32,339 bases of DNA from Nitrospirae bacterium CG2_30_70_394. GTDB taxonomy: Bacteria > CG2-30-53-67 > CG2-30-70-394. The stretch covers positions 1 to 32,339 of the forward strand of contig MNYW01000122.1 of NCBI GenBank assembly GCA_001873295.1, written 5' to 3'. Both the position numbers and the translations under genes were made by a program. Under the pieces are notes generated by a model. That model worked only from the letters and a program-made list of their open reading frames with translations, made no database searches and was not told where the DNA came from. Below, in pieces: positions 8,343-16,611 of the stretch (its first letter is position 1; every line of letters starts with the position of its first letter).

Positions 8343-8361
8343 GGGGGACTCGCTACGCGCG
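8343..8361 (-). promoter_or_regulatory. CGCGCGTAGCGAG motif before pheT
   Basis: The 13-base sequence CGCGCGTAGCGAG (8361-8349, minus strand) ends six bases before the pheT ATG. The identical 13-mer lies at exactly the same distance before the thrS start. TAGCGA within it could serve as a -10 box of a leaderless promoter. No good -35 is seen here, unlike at thrS. Confidence 0.35.
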
Positions 8362-8391
8362 CGGCGCCAAGGGAGGAGGGATGGGGGCGAG

Positions 8392-8575
8392 GAGTTGGTC
8401 GGACTTCGGCGACCGTAGGCCGAGAGGAAGCGAACTCGAGCCCGAAGGCAAACCCGTTCGTCGCACGATGGGGGACGGGCCACGAAGAACGGGGCCCGAT
8501 CTGGACCCCAACCGCCCTCTCCACCTCGTGCCGCTGAATGGGGTCGATCGGGACCCACTCCGACCACCGCCGAGG
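8392..8575 (+). repeat. dispersed element, copy 2 (long form)
   Basis: It begins GAGTTGGTCGGACTTCGGCG and continues through GGCCGAGAGGAAGCGAACTC. It aligns with the copy at 23251 past the shared CGAAGAACGG and ends around GATCGGGACC (8546-8555) plus CCGACC. It fills most of the 306-base pheS-pheT gap. No protein is encoded. The right boundary is uncertain. Confidence 0.6.
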
Positions 8576-8648
8576 AGGGTGGAGAGCGGACGCAGACTAA
8601 GCTGGCAGAAACCGCCGCGGCGGTGAACGATCACCCACGCCGCGCGCA

Positions 8649-9668
8649 TCAGAACTGCTCCAAGAAGCGCACGTCATTCTCGAAGAAGAGGCGCAGGTCG
8701 GGGATCGCGTGGCGGAGCATGGCGATGCGCTCAATCCCCATGCCGAAGGCGAAGCCGGAGACCGCCTGCGGGTCGTAGCCAGCGAGCGTAAAGACGTTGG
8801 GATCCACCATCCCGCAGCCGAGGATCTCCAGCCAGCCGGTGTGGCCGCAAACGCGACAGCCGCGGCCGCCGCACACCACGCACTCCACGTCCATCTCCGC
8901 CGACGGTTCGGTGAACGGGAAATAGGAGGGACGAAAGCGGAGCGGCAGGGAGGCGCCAAAGATCTGGTTGGTGAACCCCTGGAGCACCCCCTTCAAATCA
9001 CCGAAGCTCACCTCGCGGTCCACCAGCAGCCCCTCCACCTGGTGGAACATGGGGGAGTGGGTGTGGTCCGAGTCGCGGCGGTAGACGCGCCCGGGGACGA
9101 TCACCTGGATCGGCGGCGCGCGACGGGCCATCACCCGCCCCTGGACCGACGAGGTGTGGGTGCGCAGGACCCGGCCGGGGCCGCAGTAGAAGGTGTCCTG
9201 CATGTCGCGCGCCGGGTGGTCCGGCGGCAGGTTCAGGGCCTCGAAGTTGTAGTAGTCGCTTTCCACCTCAGGGCCGCGCTCCACCGCGAAGCCCATCCGC
9301 TGAAAGATCGCCTCGATCTCCCGCCGCGTCTGCGTGAGCGGGTGCAGCGAGCCGCGCCGCGGCGGCCACCCGGGGAGGGTGATGTCGAGCCGCTCCGCCG
9401 CCAGCCGCGCGCCGCGCGCCGTCTCCTCCAGGGTGGCACGCCGGGCGGTGAGCCGCGCACTCACCTCGTCTTTGAGCTCGTTGACCGCCTTGCCAAAGGC
9501 GGGTCGCTCGCCGGCAGCGAGCTGCCCCATGCGCTGCATGAGGGCGCTGATCTGCCCCCTCTTGCCGAGCCAGGCGACCCGCGCCGCCTCCAGGGCGGTG
9601 AGGTCACCGGCCGCCTCCAGCGCGGCGATCGCCGCGGCGCGAACCTCGTCGAGCTCTGTGGCCACCAT
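8649..9668 (-). CDS. pheS: phenylalanyl-tRNA synthetase alpha subunit
   Basis: A 339-residue catalytic subunit. The N-terminal coiled coil (about 1-90) is followed by the class II core. Motif 2 appears as HTSSVQGRVMARR with PGRVYRRDSDHTHSPMFHQV; a segment with CGGRGCRVCGHTGWLEILGC carries four Cys in a zinc-like pattern. Motif 3 is GFAFGMGIERIAMLRHAIPD, close to the C terminus FLEQF. The start at ATG 9668 follows GGGAGGGG. It lies 26 bases after rplT on the same strand, so it is part of the infC-rpmI-rplT-pheS transcription unit. Confidence 0.95.
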   Translation of the reverse strand: MVATELDEVRAAAIAALEAAGDLTALEAARVAWLGKRGQISALMQRMGQLAAGERPAFGKAVNELKDEVSARLTARRATLEETARGARLAAERLDITLPGWPPRRGSLHPLTQTRREIEAIFQRMGFAVERGPEVESDYYNFEALNLPPDHPARDMQDTFYCGPGRVLRTHTSSVQGRVMARRAPPIQVIVPGRVYRRDSDHTHSPMFHQVEGLLVDREVSFGDLKGVLQGFTNQIFGASLPLRFRPSYFPFTEPSAEMDVECVVCGGRGCRVCGHTGWLEILGCGMVDPNVFTLAGYDPQAVSGFAFGMGIERIAMLRHAIPDLRLFFENDVRFLEQF

Positions 9669-9694
9669 CCCCTCCCAACCCGGGGCGTGGCGCC

Positions 9695-10048
9695 TCAGAG
9701 CTGCTCGCGCGCCAGGCTGACCACGCTCGCGAAGTCCGCGGGGTGGTAGATCGCCAGCTCGGAAAGCATCTTGCGGTTGATCTGCACCTGCGCCCGGGTC
9801 AGCCCGGCGATCAGGCGGCTGTAGGGCAGACCGAGGCCTCGCGACGCGGCGCTGATGCGCGCGATCCACAGGCTGCGGAAGTCTCGCTTGCGCACCCGGC
9901 GGTCGCGATAGGCGTAGACGAGGGCGTGGTCGACCGCCTCGCGGGCGCTGCGATAGAGGCGCGACCGGCCACCGCGGAAGCCGGCGGCGCGGGCGAGGAC
10001 CTTCTTGTGACGACGGTGGGTCTTGTATCCACCTTTGGCTCTAGGCAT
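9695..10048 (-). CDS. rplT: 50S ribosomal protein L20
   Basis: A 117-residue L20, needed early in 50S assembly and the autoregulator of the infC-rpmI-rplT operon in studied bacteria. The N-terminal basic tail MPRAKGGYKTHRRHKKVLAR and RDFRSLWIARISAASR are characteristic, as is the C-terminal region QINRKMLSELAIYHPADFAS. It lies 75 bases downstream of rpmI, with a GCGGGC-TCCC-GCCCGC hairpin (10073-10088) in the gap, and just before pheS. Confidence 0.96.
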   Translation of the reverse strand: MPRAKGGYKTHRRHKKVLARAAGFRGGRSRLYRSAREAVDHALVYAYRDRRVRKRDFRSLWIARISAASRGLGLPYSRLIAGLTRAQVQINRKMLSELAIYHPADFASVVSLAREQL

Positions 10049-10072
10049 GGCTCAATCCAGAAACAGGTAGGA

Positions 10073-10088
10073 GCGGGCTCCCGCCCGC
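10073..10088 (-). other. hairpin between rpmI and rplT
   Basis: GCGGGC, a four-base TCCC loop, and GCCCGC form a perfect 6-bp stem within the 75-base rpmI-rplT gap. No T-run follows, so it is not an obvious terminator. It may stabilise an mRNA end or play a part in L20 autoregulation. Confidence 0.4.
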
Positions 10089-10123
10089 GATTCGGTGGTC
10101 ATCCTGACTCGGCGCCACCACCC

Positions 10124-10318
10124 CTAGTAGGGGATCATCCGATCGACGCGCCGCTGATCCGCCTTGGCGATGGTGGTGGCCTTGCGCAGGCCACGCTTCC
10201 GCTTGGTGGACTTGCTCGTCGCGATGTGGCGGGCGCCGGCGTGGTGGGAACGGAACTTGCCACTCCCGGTACGCCGGAGGCGCTTGGCCGCGGCGCGGCG
10301 GGTCTTGATCTTCGGCAT
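10124..10318 (-). CDS. rpmI: 50S ribosomal protein L35
   Basis: A 64-residue, highly basic L35 with the family N terminus [20 protein letters not shown] and the core [20 protein letters not shown]. The start at ATG 10318 follows GAAAGGACG. It sits between infC and rplT as in most bacteria, but 218 bases after infC, in a gap with a large inverted repeat that could control its translation. Confidence 0.95.
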   Translation of the reverse strand: MPKIKTRRAAAKRLRRTGSGKFRSHHAGARHIATSKSTKRKRGLRKATTIAKADQRRVDRMIPY

Positions 10319-10381
10319 GGCGAACGTCCTTTCGGTGCAGAGTGACGCGAGGGGGCGGGATTGTAGGCCGTGCGCCCAAAG

Positions 10382-10519
10382 GCGCCAAGGGGGGGGTGGG
10401 GGATAGGGGGCTAGAGCCAGCCGGCGGCCGGCGATGGTGGTTTGGGGTCTCTTCCCCCCGTCACGCTCGCCGGCCCGCAGGGCCGACCTCCCCCCCATCC
10501 CCTATCCCCGCCTTGGCGC
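10382..10519 (-). promoter_or_regulatory. large inverted repeat in the infC-rpmI gap
   Basis: The left arm (10382-10409, starting GCGCCAAGG, containing GGGGATAGGGG) is complementary, with small bulges, to the right arm (about 10487-10519, containing CCCCTATCCCCGCCTTGGCGC). A second inverted pair rich in GCCGGC lies inside. The infC-rpmI-rplT mRNA would fold a long hairpin here. In other bacteria L20 represses this operon through structures in this area, so an autoregulatory or processing site is plausible. No recognised L20-site consensus was identified. Confidence 0.45.
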
Positions 10520-10536
10520 ACCCGCGCCGCGCGCCC

Positions 10537-11082
10537 TCACTTCTTCTTCTTCCGCGGCACGAGGATCGCCGACATGAAGCGCCCCTCCATGTGCGGCTCC
10601 AGCTCCAGCTCGGCCACCTCGCCGAGGAGCAGGGTCACCCGTTTGATCAGCTCTTGACCGCGCTCGGGGTGGGCCATCTCCCGCCCCCGGAACATGACGG
10701 TGAGCTTGCACTTGTTCCCCTCGGCGAGGAACTCCTGTGCCTTGCGCGTCTTGGTCTCGAGGTCGTGGGTATCGGTGTTGGGACGGTACTTCACCTCTTT
10801 GAGGAGGACCGTCTGCGCCTTCGCCTTGGCGGTCTGCACCCGCTTCTTCTTGTCGTAGAGGAAGCGGCCGTAGTCCATGAACTTGCACACCGGCGGGGTG
10901 ACGTTGGGCGACACCTCCACCAGGTCAAGGCCACGCTCCCGAGCCATATCACGGGCATCGTGGGTGTTCATCGTTCCGAGTTGCTGGCCGGTCTCGTCAA
11001 TGACCGACACCTCGGGGACACGGATGCGGTGGTTGACCCGCTCCCGCTGTTCGTGCTTTTGGGAAACCTTGCTTCTACGAAT
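10537..11082 (-). CDS. infC: translation initiation factor IF-3, AUU start
   Basis: A 181-residue IF-3, which binds 30S subunits and checks start-codon choice. From ATT at 11082-11080 the protein reads MRRSKVSQKHEQRERVNHRI followed by RVPEVSVIDETGQQLG, matching the IF-3 N-terminal domain. The linker and C-domain include GLDLVEVSPNVTPPVCKFMD, KEVKYRPNTDTHDLE and MFRGREMAHPERG. AAGGAG lies seven bases before ATT. Choosing the GTG at 11010 would delete conserved N-terminal residues. The AUU start is the well-known device by which IF-3 represses its own synthesis. The gene lies 61 bases after thrS. Confidence 0.95.
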   Translation of the reverse strand: MRRSKVSQKHEQRERVNHRIRVPEVSVIDETGQQLGTMNTHDARDMARERGLDLVEVSPNVTPPVCKFMDYGRFLYDKKKRVQTAKAKAQTVLLKEVKYRPNTDTHDLETKTRKAQEFLAEGNKCKLTVMFRGREMAHPERGQELIKRVTLLLGEVAELELEPHMEGRFMSAILVPRKKKK

Positions 11083-11143
11083 GGTGTGTCTCCTTGAACT
11101 ACGAGGGGAGTGGGCTTTGCCGCGCGCTCAGCCGCTGCGGGAG

Positions 11144-13066
11144 TCACAGCTCGATGGCACGACTACGCACGGCGGTGGTGATTCTCTTAATGAGGGAGTC
11201 GATCTCCATGCTCCCCTGGTCTCCCAGATCGCGCAGGCGTACCGCCACCGTCCCCGCCTCCTGCTCGTGGTCGCCAACCACCACCATGTAGGGGATCTTG
11301 CGCAACTGGGCGTTGCGGATCTTCGCACCGACCTTTTCATCGTGACGGTCCACCTCGGTCCGTACCCCGACCTGCGCGAGGCGGGCGCTTACCTGCACGG
11401 CGTAGTCACGGTGGCGCTCGCTGATCGGCAGGACGATCGCCTGCACCGGCGCCAACCACGGCGGCATGGCGCCACCGAAGTGCTCAATGAGCACGGCGAT
11501 GAACCGCTCGATCGAGCCAAGGATGGCGCGGTGGAGCATCACCGGGGTGTGCGGGTGGTTGTCCTCCCCCACGTAGGTGGCAGCGAGACGCTCGGGCATG
11601 GAGAAGTCGACCTGGATGGTGCCGCACTGCCACACCCGCCCGAGGGAGTCTTGCAGAGAGAACTCCAGCTTCGGGCCGTAGAAAGCGCCCTCCCCCGGGT
11701 TGAGCTCGAAGGAAGCCCCCACCTCGGCGAGGGCGTCACGCAGGGCCTGCTCGGCACGATCCCACACCGCGTCCGACCCGACCCGCTGCGCCGGCCGATC
11801 GGCGAGCTTGATGAGGGGTACCCCGAAGCCAAAGGTGGCGTAGACCTCGAAGACGAGGCGGATGAAGGCGATCACCTCCGGACCGATCTGCGCCTCGGTG
11901 CAGAAGATGTGGGCGTCGTCCTGAACAAAGTTGCGCGCCCGCATCAGGCCGTGCAGCGTCCCCGACGGCTCGTTGCGATGGCACGAGCCAAACTCGGCGA
12001 GGCGGAGCGGCAGCTCGCGGTAGCTACGCACCGCCTGGTTGAAGACCTGGATGTGGCAGGGGCAGTTCATCGGCTTCACCGCGAACTCCCGGGACTCGCT
12101 CTCGGTGGTGAACATCATTTCCCGAAACTTGTCCCAGTGGCCGGACCGCTCCCACAGCGAGCGATCGACGATCATCGGCGTCCGGATCTCTTGGTAGCCG
12201 TTTTGCTCGATCACCCCACGGATGTACCCCTCCACCTGGCGCCAGATGACCGCGCCGGCGGGATGCCAAAAGACCATCCCCGGCGCCTCCTCCTGGAGGT
12301 GGTAGAGGTCGAGCTCACGCCCGAGGCGCCGGTGGTCGCGCCGCTTCGCCTCCTCCAGGAGGCGGAGGTGGGTTTCCAGCTCCTCCTCGCTGAAGAAGGC
12401 GGTGCCGTAGATCCGCTGGAGCTGCTTGTTCTTTTCCGAGCCGCGCCAGTAGGCGCCGGCGATCGACTGGAGCTTGAAGTGGCGGACCTTGCCGGTGCTC
12501 CCCACATGCGGCCCGCGGCACAGGTCGACGAACTCGCCCTGCGCATAGGTGGAGATGGTCTCGCCGGCGGGGATCGCCTCGATCAGCTCTACCTTGTACG
12601 GATCGCCCAGGCGCCGGAACGCCTCCAGCGCGTCCTCGCGCGCCAGCTCGCGGCGCTCCACCGCGACGTTCTCCTTCACGATGCGGTGCATCTCCTCCTC
12701 GATCCGCGGCAGGTCCTCGACGGTGAGCCGGTGGTCGATGTCGACGTCGTAATAGAAGCCGTTGTCGATCACCGGGCCGACGCCAAAGCGCGCCTCCGGG
12801 TAGAGCCGCTTGAGCGCCTGGGCCATGAGGTGGGCGCACGAGTGGCGGAGGATCTCCAACGCCTCGGGCGACCGGTCGGTGAGGATATTCAGGGCGACCG
12901 CGCCCACCAGGGGCGTGGTCAGGTCGACCCCCCGCCCGTCCACCATCGCGGCCACCGCGGCGCGCGCCAGACCGCTGCCGATGGACTTGGCCACGTCGAG
13001 GGGCGTGACCTCGCGATCATACTCGCGAGCGGAGCCATCAGGCAGGGTGACGCGAACAACGGACAA
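11144..13066 (-). CDS. thrS: threonyl-tRNA synthetase
   Basis: A 640-residue class II synthetase. Domains in order are a TGS domain (1-62), a zinc-type editing domain with HSCAHLMAQALKRLYP (about 75-90) and CRGPHV, the catalytic core with MNCPCHIQVF and the motif 2 region FGSCHRNEPSGTLHGLMRAR, and the C-terminal anticodon-binding domain with APVQAIVLPISERH. The only in-frame start that keeps the TGS domain is TTG at 13066; an upstream TAG closes the frame. No Shine-Dalgarno precedes it, but a TTGACC-18-TAGCGA promoter ends about seven bases before TTG. It heads the thrS-infC-rpmI-rplT-pheS block. Confidence 0.95.
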   Translation of the reverse strand: MSVVRVTLPDGSAREYDREVTPLDVAKSIGSGLARAAVAAMVDGRGVDLTTPLVGAVALNILTDRSPEALEILRHSCAHLMAQALKRLYPEARFGVGPVIDNGFYYDVDIDHRLTVEDLPRIEEEMHRIVKENVAVERRELAREDALEAFRRLGDPYKVELIEAIPAGETISTYAQGEFVDLCRGPHVGSTGKVRHFKLQSIAGAYWRGSEKNKQLQRIYGTAFFSEEELETHLRLLEEAKRRDHRRLGRELDLYHLQEEAPGMVFWHPAGAVIWRQVEGYIRGVIEQNGYQEIRTPMIVDRSLWERSGHWDKFREMMFTTESESREFAVKPMNCPCHIQVFNQAVRSYRELPLRLAEFGSCHRNEPSGTLHGLMRARNFVQDDAHIFCTEAQIGPEVIAFIRLVFEVYATFGFGVPLIKLADRPAQRVGSDAVWDRAEQALRDALAEVGASFELNPGEGAFYGPKLEFSLQDSLGRVWQCGTIQVDFSMPERLAATYVGEDNHPHTPVMLHRAILGSIERFIAVLIEHFGGAMPPWLAPVQAIVLPISERHRDYAVQVSARLAQVGVRTEVDRHDEKVGAKIRNAQLRKIPYMVVVGDHEQEAGTVAVRLRDLGDQGSMEIDSLIKRITTAVRSRAIEL

Positions 13067-13073
13067 GGAGGGC

Positions 13074-13103
13074 TCGCTACGCGCGGGAAGGATAAGGGGT
13101 CAA
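13074..13103 (-). promoter_or_regulatory. thrS promoter, apparently leaderless
   Basis: Minus strand TTGACC (13103-13098), an 18-base spacer, and TAGCGA (13079-13074). Transcription starting about seven bases downstream would begin on the TTG start at 13066. The 13-mer CGCGCGTAGCGAG around the -10 is shared, at equal distance, with pheT. Confidence 0.5.
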
Positions 13104-13190
13104 GGTGGGTGGGGAGGGTAGCGGCGGCCCGTCCGTCTGAGCCCATCGGGCTCGGTCATTGATCGTCCGGCTGGCCAACCCCGTTCAACG

Positions 13191-13265
13191 TGGTAGGCGC
13201 GGGCGGTTTCGAACCGCCGACCTCTACCGTGTCAGGGTAGCGCTCTCCCCCTGAGCTACGCGCCT
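13191..13265 (-). tRNA. tRNA-Val (GAC anticodon)
   Basis: 75 nucleotides read on the minus strand. The acceptor stem AGGCGCG pairs with CGCGCCT, followed by a genome-encoded ACCA end. The D arm is GCTC-AGGGGGA-GAGC. The anticodon arm is CTACC-CTGACAC-GGTAG with anticodon GAC, which reads valine codons GUC and GUU. The T arm is GGCGG-TTCGAAA-CCGCC. All stems pair fully. It lies upstream of thrS in the same direction with its own promoter. Confidence 0.95.
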
Positions 13266-13293
13266 ATTCCGCAGGAACCGCACGAGGGGCGGC

Positions 13294-13322
13294 ATTCTTC
13301 GGACCCACTCCCAACGTGTCAA
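13294..13322 (-). promoter_or_regulatory. tRNA-Val promoter
   Basis: Minus strand TTGACA (13322-13317, perfect -35), a 17-base spacer, and AAGAAT (13299-13294, four of six). The predicted start lies about 20 bases before the mature tRNA 5' end. The -35 overlaps the edge of the hairpin that follows the HU gene. Confidence 0.6.
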
Positions 13323-13360
13323 GGCGGCCGGCGCGCGCACGGGCATGGCCGGCCGCCTTG
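13320..13360 (-). terminator. hairpin after the HU gene
   Basis: CAAGGCGGCCGGC (13320-13332) and GCCGGCCGCCTTG (13348-13360) form a perfect 13-bp stem with a 15-base loop, 35 bases past the HU stop. No T-run follows on the minus strand, so this is an uncertain intrinsic terminator, but the stem is very strong. Confidence 0.55.
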
Positions 13361-13395
13361 TCGCGGGTGGCGCGCCCGCAGGGCGAAGCACCGTT

Positions 13396-13674
13396 CTACC
13401 GCTTGGCGATCTCGTCCTTCAGGGTCTTGCCGGCGACAAACTTCGGCGCCTTGCGCGCGGCGATCCAGATCTGCTCGCCGGTCTGCGGGTTGCGCCCCTT
13501 GCGCCGCGGCCGCTTGGTCACCGAGAAGGTGCCAAAGCCGACGAGGGAGACCTTGTCGCCCTTATGCAGGGTCTTGGTCACCGTATCGATCAGGGCATCG
13601 AGGGCACGCCCCGTATCCGCCTTCGACAGATCTGCCTCCTTCGCGACTGCCTCGATGAGCTCTGCCTTGGTCAT
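13396..13674 (-). CDS. hup: HU-family DNA-binding protein
   Basis: A 92-residue nucleoid protein with the family start [20 protein letters not shown] and the DNA-arm region [20 protein letters not shown], which contains the conserved GRNP. The C-terminal [20 protein letters not shown] is typical of HU rather than IHF. The start at ATG 13674 follows TAGGAGGAG, a strong ribosome-binding site. It has its own promoter and a strong hairpin behind it, so it is probably monocistronic. HU as opposed to another DNABII member is likely but not certain. Confidence 0.93.
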   Translation of the reverse strand: MTKAELIEAVAKEADLSKADTGRALDALIDTVTKTLHKGDKVSLVGFGTFSVTKRPRRKGRNPQTGEQIWIAARKAPKFVAGKTLKDEIAKR

Positions 13675-13722
13675 CCGCTCCTCCTACAGGTGTGGGGTGA
13701 AAGTACAAAAATGGACGCGCGG

Positions 13723-13752
13723 AGCGTAGGAGCGGTTTTGTCGGGGTGTCAA
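13723..13752 (-). promoter_or_regulatory. HU gene promoter
   Basis: Minus strand TTGACA (13752-13747, perfect), an 18-base spacer, and TACGCT (13728-13723, three of six). The leader of about 40 bases contains the TAGGAGGAG site before ATG 13674. Confidence 0.5.
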
Positions 13753-13776
13753 GCAAGAGCAGGCCACTCATCCATC

Positions 13777-13805
13777 CGCAAACCCGCGCCGCGCGCGGGT
13801 TTGCG
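13777..13805 (-). terminator. hairpin after the NtrC-type gene
   Basis: CGCAAACCCGCG (13777-13788) pairs perfectly with CGCGGGTTTGCG (13794-13805) around a five-base loop, between the NtrC-type stop (13855) and the HU promoter. No U-tract follows on the minus strand. Confidence 0.55.
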
Positions 13806-13854
13806 AAAACGGCGACACGACGAAGTCAACCCCGCCCGCACACCCGGCGCGCAA

Positions 13855-15273
<1,419 letters not shown>

Positions 15274-15334
15274 GGCCGCGACTCTAGCCCGCCCAACCAC
15301 CCCCTCGACAGCCACCCCGAGCGCGCCACCACCC

Positions 15335-16024
15335 TCACCCCATCGACATCCCGTGGTGGTGGTGCTCCATCCCGAGCCATGGGGCAAGGCCGCGCCAGCC
15401 AGTGTAGAGGGCGAAGAGGAGCAGCAGGATGCCGAGGAGACGATAGGCGTACGCGCCGAGGCGACCGGCGAGCGGACGGCCGACGATCGCGGTGGCGGCG
15501 AGGACCGGCAGCGAGGTGAGGCCGAGGATGGCCATGGTGACGAGGGCGTCGGTGAAGCGCGCGGTGCGCGCCGCGTGGGCGACGAAGGCGTAGACCAGGG
15601 GACAGGGGAGAAAGCCGTTCACCACCCCGACCAGCAGGCCCCGGCCGGGTGGTGCAAGGGCGAGCACGGGGGTCGCGATCTCGCGGAAGAGGCGTGCCAG
15701 ACCGGTGGCCGCGGGCAGCCGCCAGAGGCCGAGGATCTGCAGGGCGATCGCCGCCATGAGGAACGCCGCCAGCGCCGCCAGCAGGGTCGCGGCGACCCGT
15801 CCCCCCAGAAGGTGGTGGAGCATGAAGCCGCCCCACCCCGCCCACACCCCGAGGAAGAGGTACGCGGTGGTCTTGCCCAGGTGGTAGAGGAGCTGCGGCA
15901 CGACCCGATGCCAGCCGCGGCTGCCCAGATCCACCGCCAGGGGAAAGCCACCGCACATGCCCAGGCAGTGGACCGAGCCGGTGAGCCCGAGGGTGGTGAG
16001 GGTGGCCACCTCGGCGAGCTCCAT
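15335..16024 (-). CDS. TauE/SafE-UreH-like membrane protein with His-rich tail
   Basis: A 229-residue inner-membrane protein with about six hydrophobic segments. The motif GSVHCLGMCGGFPLAVDLG near residues 16-34, with its CxxxC, is the hallmark of the cytochrome-biogenesis or UreH-like branch often annotated as sulfite exporter TauE/SafE. A second conserved half contains VVNGFLPCPLVYAFVAHA. The C terminus MEHHHHGMSMG is rich in His and Met, suggesting copper or nickel handling. Genes of this type often sit beside cbb3 oxidases, and the cbb3 operon starts 587 bases away on the other strand. A role in copper supply to the oxidase is plausible but unproven. The start at ATG 16024 gives the usual short N terminus. 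Confidence 0.8.
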   Translation of the reverse strand: MELAEVATLTTLGLTGSVHCLGMCGGFPLAVDLGSRGWHRVVPQLLYHLGKTTAYLFLGVWAGWGGFMLHHLLGGRVAATLLAALAAFLMAAIALQILGLWRLPAATGLARLFREIATPVLALAPPGRGLLVGVVNGFLPCPLVYAFVAHAARTARFTDALVTMAILGLTSLPVLAATAIVGRPLAGRLGAYAYRLLGILLLLFALYTGWRGLAPWLGMEHHHHGMSMG

Positions 16025-16136
16025 GGGCGACCGTGGCACACGCCCCGCAACCCCGACAAGCCGTTCCCACCCCGCTGCGCCCACCCCCTCCACCGCGCAC
16101 TCCCCCACCTTTCGTGTTCCGGCGCGGGTCGCTGAC

Positions 16137-16403
16137 CTCCGCCGCGCGCCCCGGCGTACCTCACGGATTGACGCCCACCCCCTCCCTACCCCGCCCTCCG
16201 TCGCGCGCCCCGGCGTACCGGCCGATCGGTCGACCCCGCGGAAGCGCGCCGTTGCCGGTGGAGACGGTGCGCCATGCGATCTCCGCACTGTCGACCCCGC
16301 GGAAGCGCGGTGTTGGGGCCCGCCCGCGCCCGCGCAACGCCGCGACTTATCCCGCGCGGCACGACTCCTCGGCTCCGGCCCGCCCGCGCCCGCGCAACGC
16401 CGC
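16137..16403. repeat. three successive repeat pairs with 59-61 bp spacing
   Basis: Pair 1: CGCGCGCCCCGGCGTACC at 16143-16160 and 16202-16219 (59 bp apart), extending to 24 bp with one mismatch. Pair 2: GTCGACCCCGCGGAAGCGCG at 16229-16248 and 16290-16309 (61 bp). Pair 3: a 27-bp sequence beginning GGCCCGCCCGCGCCCGCGCA at 16317-16343 and 16377-16403 (60 bp). Each sequence occurs exactly twice and differs from the other pairs, so this is not a simple tandem array. Confidence 0.8.
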
Positions 16404-16464
16404 CCAAGGGAGCCGCGACCGGTGACGCCCCACAACCATGGGGCCACAAACAATAGGAAGGTTG

Positions 16465-16493
16465 TTGAAAATAGAAACCGCCCTATTCATACT
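16465..16493 (+). promoter_or_regulatory. cbb3 operon promoter
   Basis: TTGAAA (16465-16470, five of six), a 17-base spacer, and CATACT (16488-16493, four of six), in the only AT-rich patch of the gap. The predicted start near 16500 leaves a leader of about 112 bases ending in TAGGAGGAGGAGCCG before ATG 16612. No clear FNR box (TTGAT-N4-ATCAA) is seen. Confidence 0.55.
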
Positions 16494-16611
16494 GAAAATC
16501 CTTCGTTACCGGGCGGGGCCCGCAGCGAGGAGGAGTCAAGCCACCCAGGGGGGATGGCGCTGGCCGCCGCGGGTGGCCGGAGCGACCCCCAGTTCTTAGG
16601 AGGAGGAGCCG

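Larger units (their letters stand above)
16025..16611. other. divergent regulatory gap before the cbb3 operon
   Basis: A 587-base gap between divergent genes. The first 400 bases are GC-rich and hold three successive repeat pairs of about 60-bp period (16137-16403). The last 150 bases contain a clear local AT-rich patch with the cbb3 operon promoter and a long leader. A weak sigma-54-like pattern TGGCAC with GG-N10-GC spacing is present at 16034-16050. No gene is seen. Confidence 0.6.

Noticed and set aside
10342-11097. 251-codon plus-strand frame over infC
   Set aside because: Antisense shadow; IF-3 is clear on the minus strand.
16034-16050. Sigma-54 promoter for the cbb3 operon
   Set aside because: GG-N10-GC spacing is met but the -12 side is poor and it is 560 bases from the gene; the TTGAAA-17-CATACT promoter is better placed, so it is mentioned only as a possibility.
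16137-16403. Possible CRISPR array
   Set aside because: Each repeat occurs only twice and the three pairs have different sequences; no cas genes are present.
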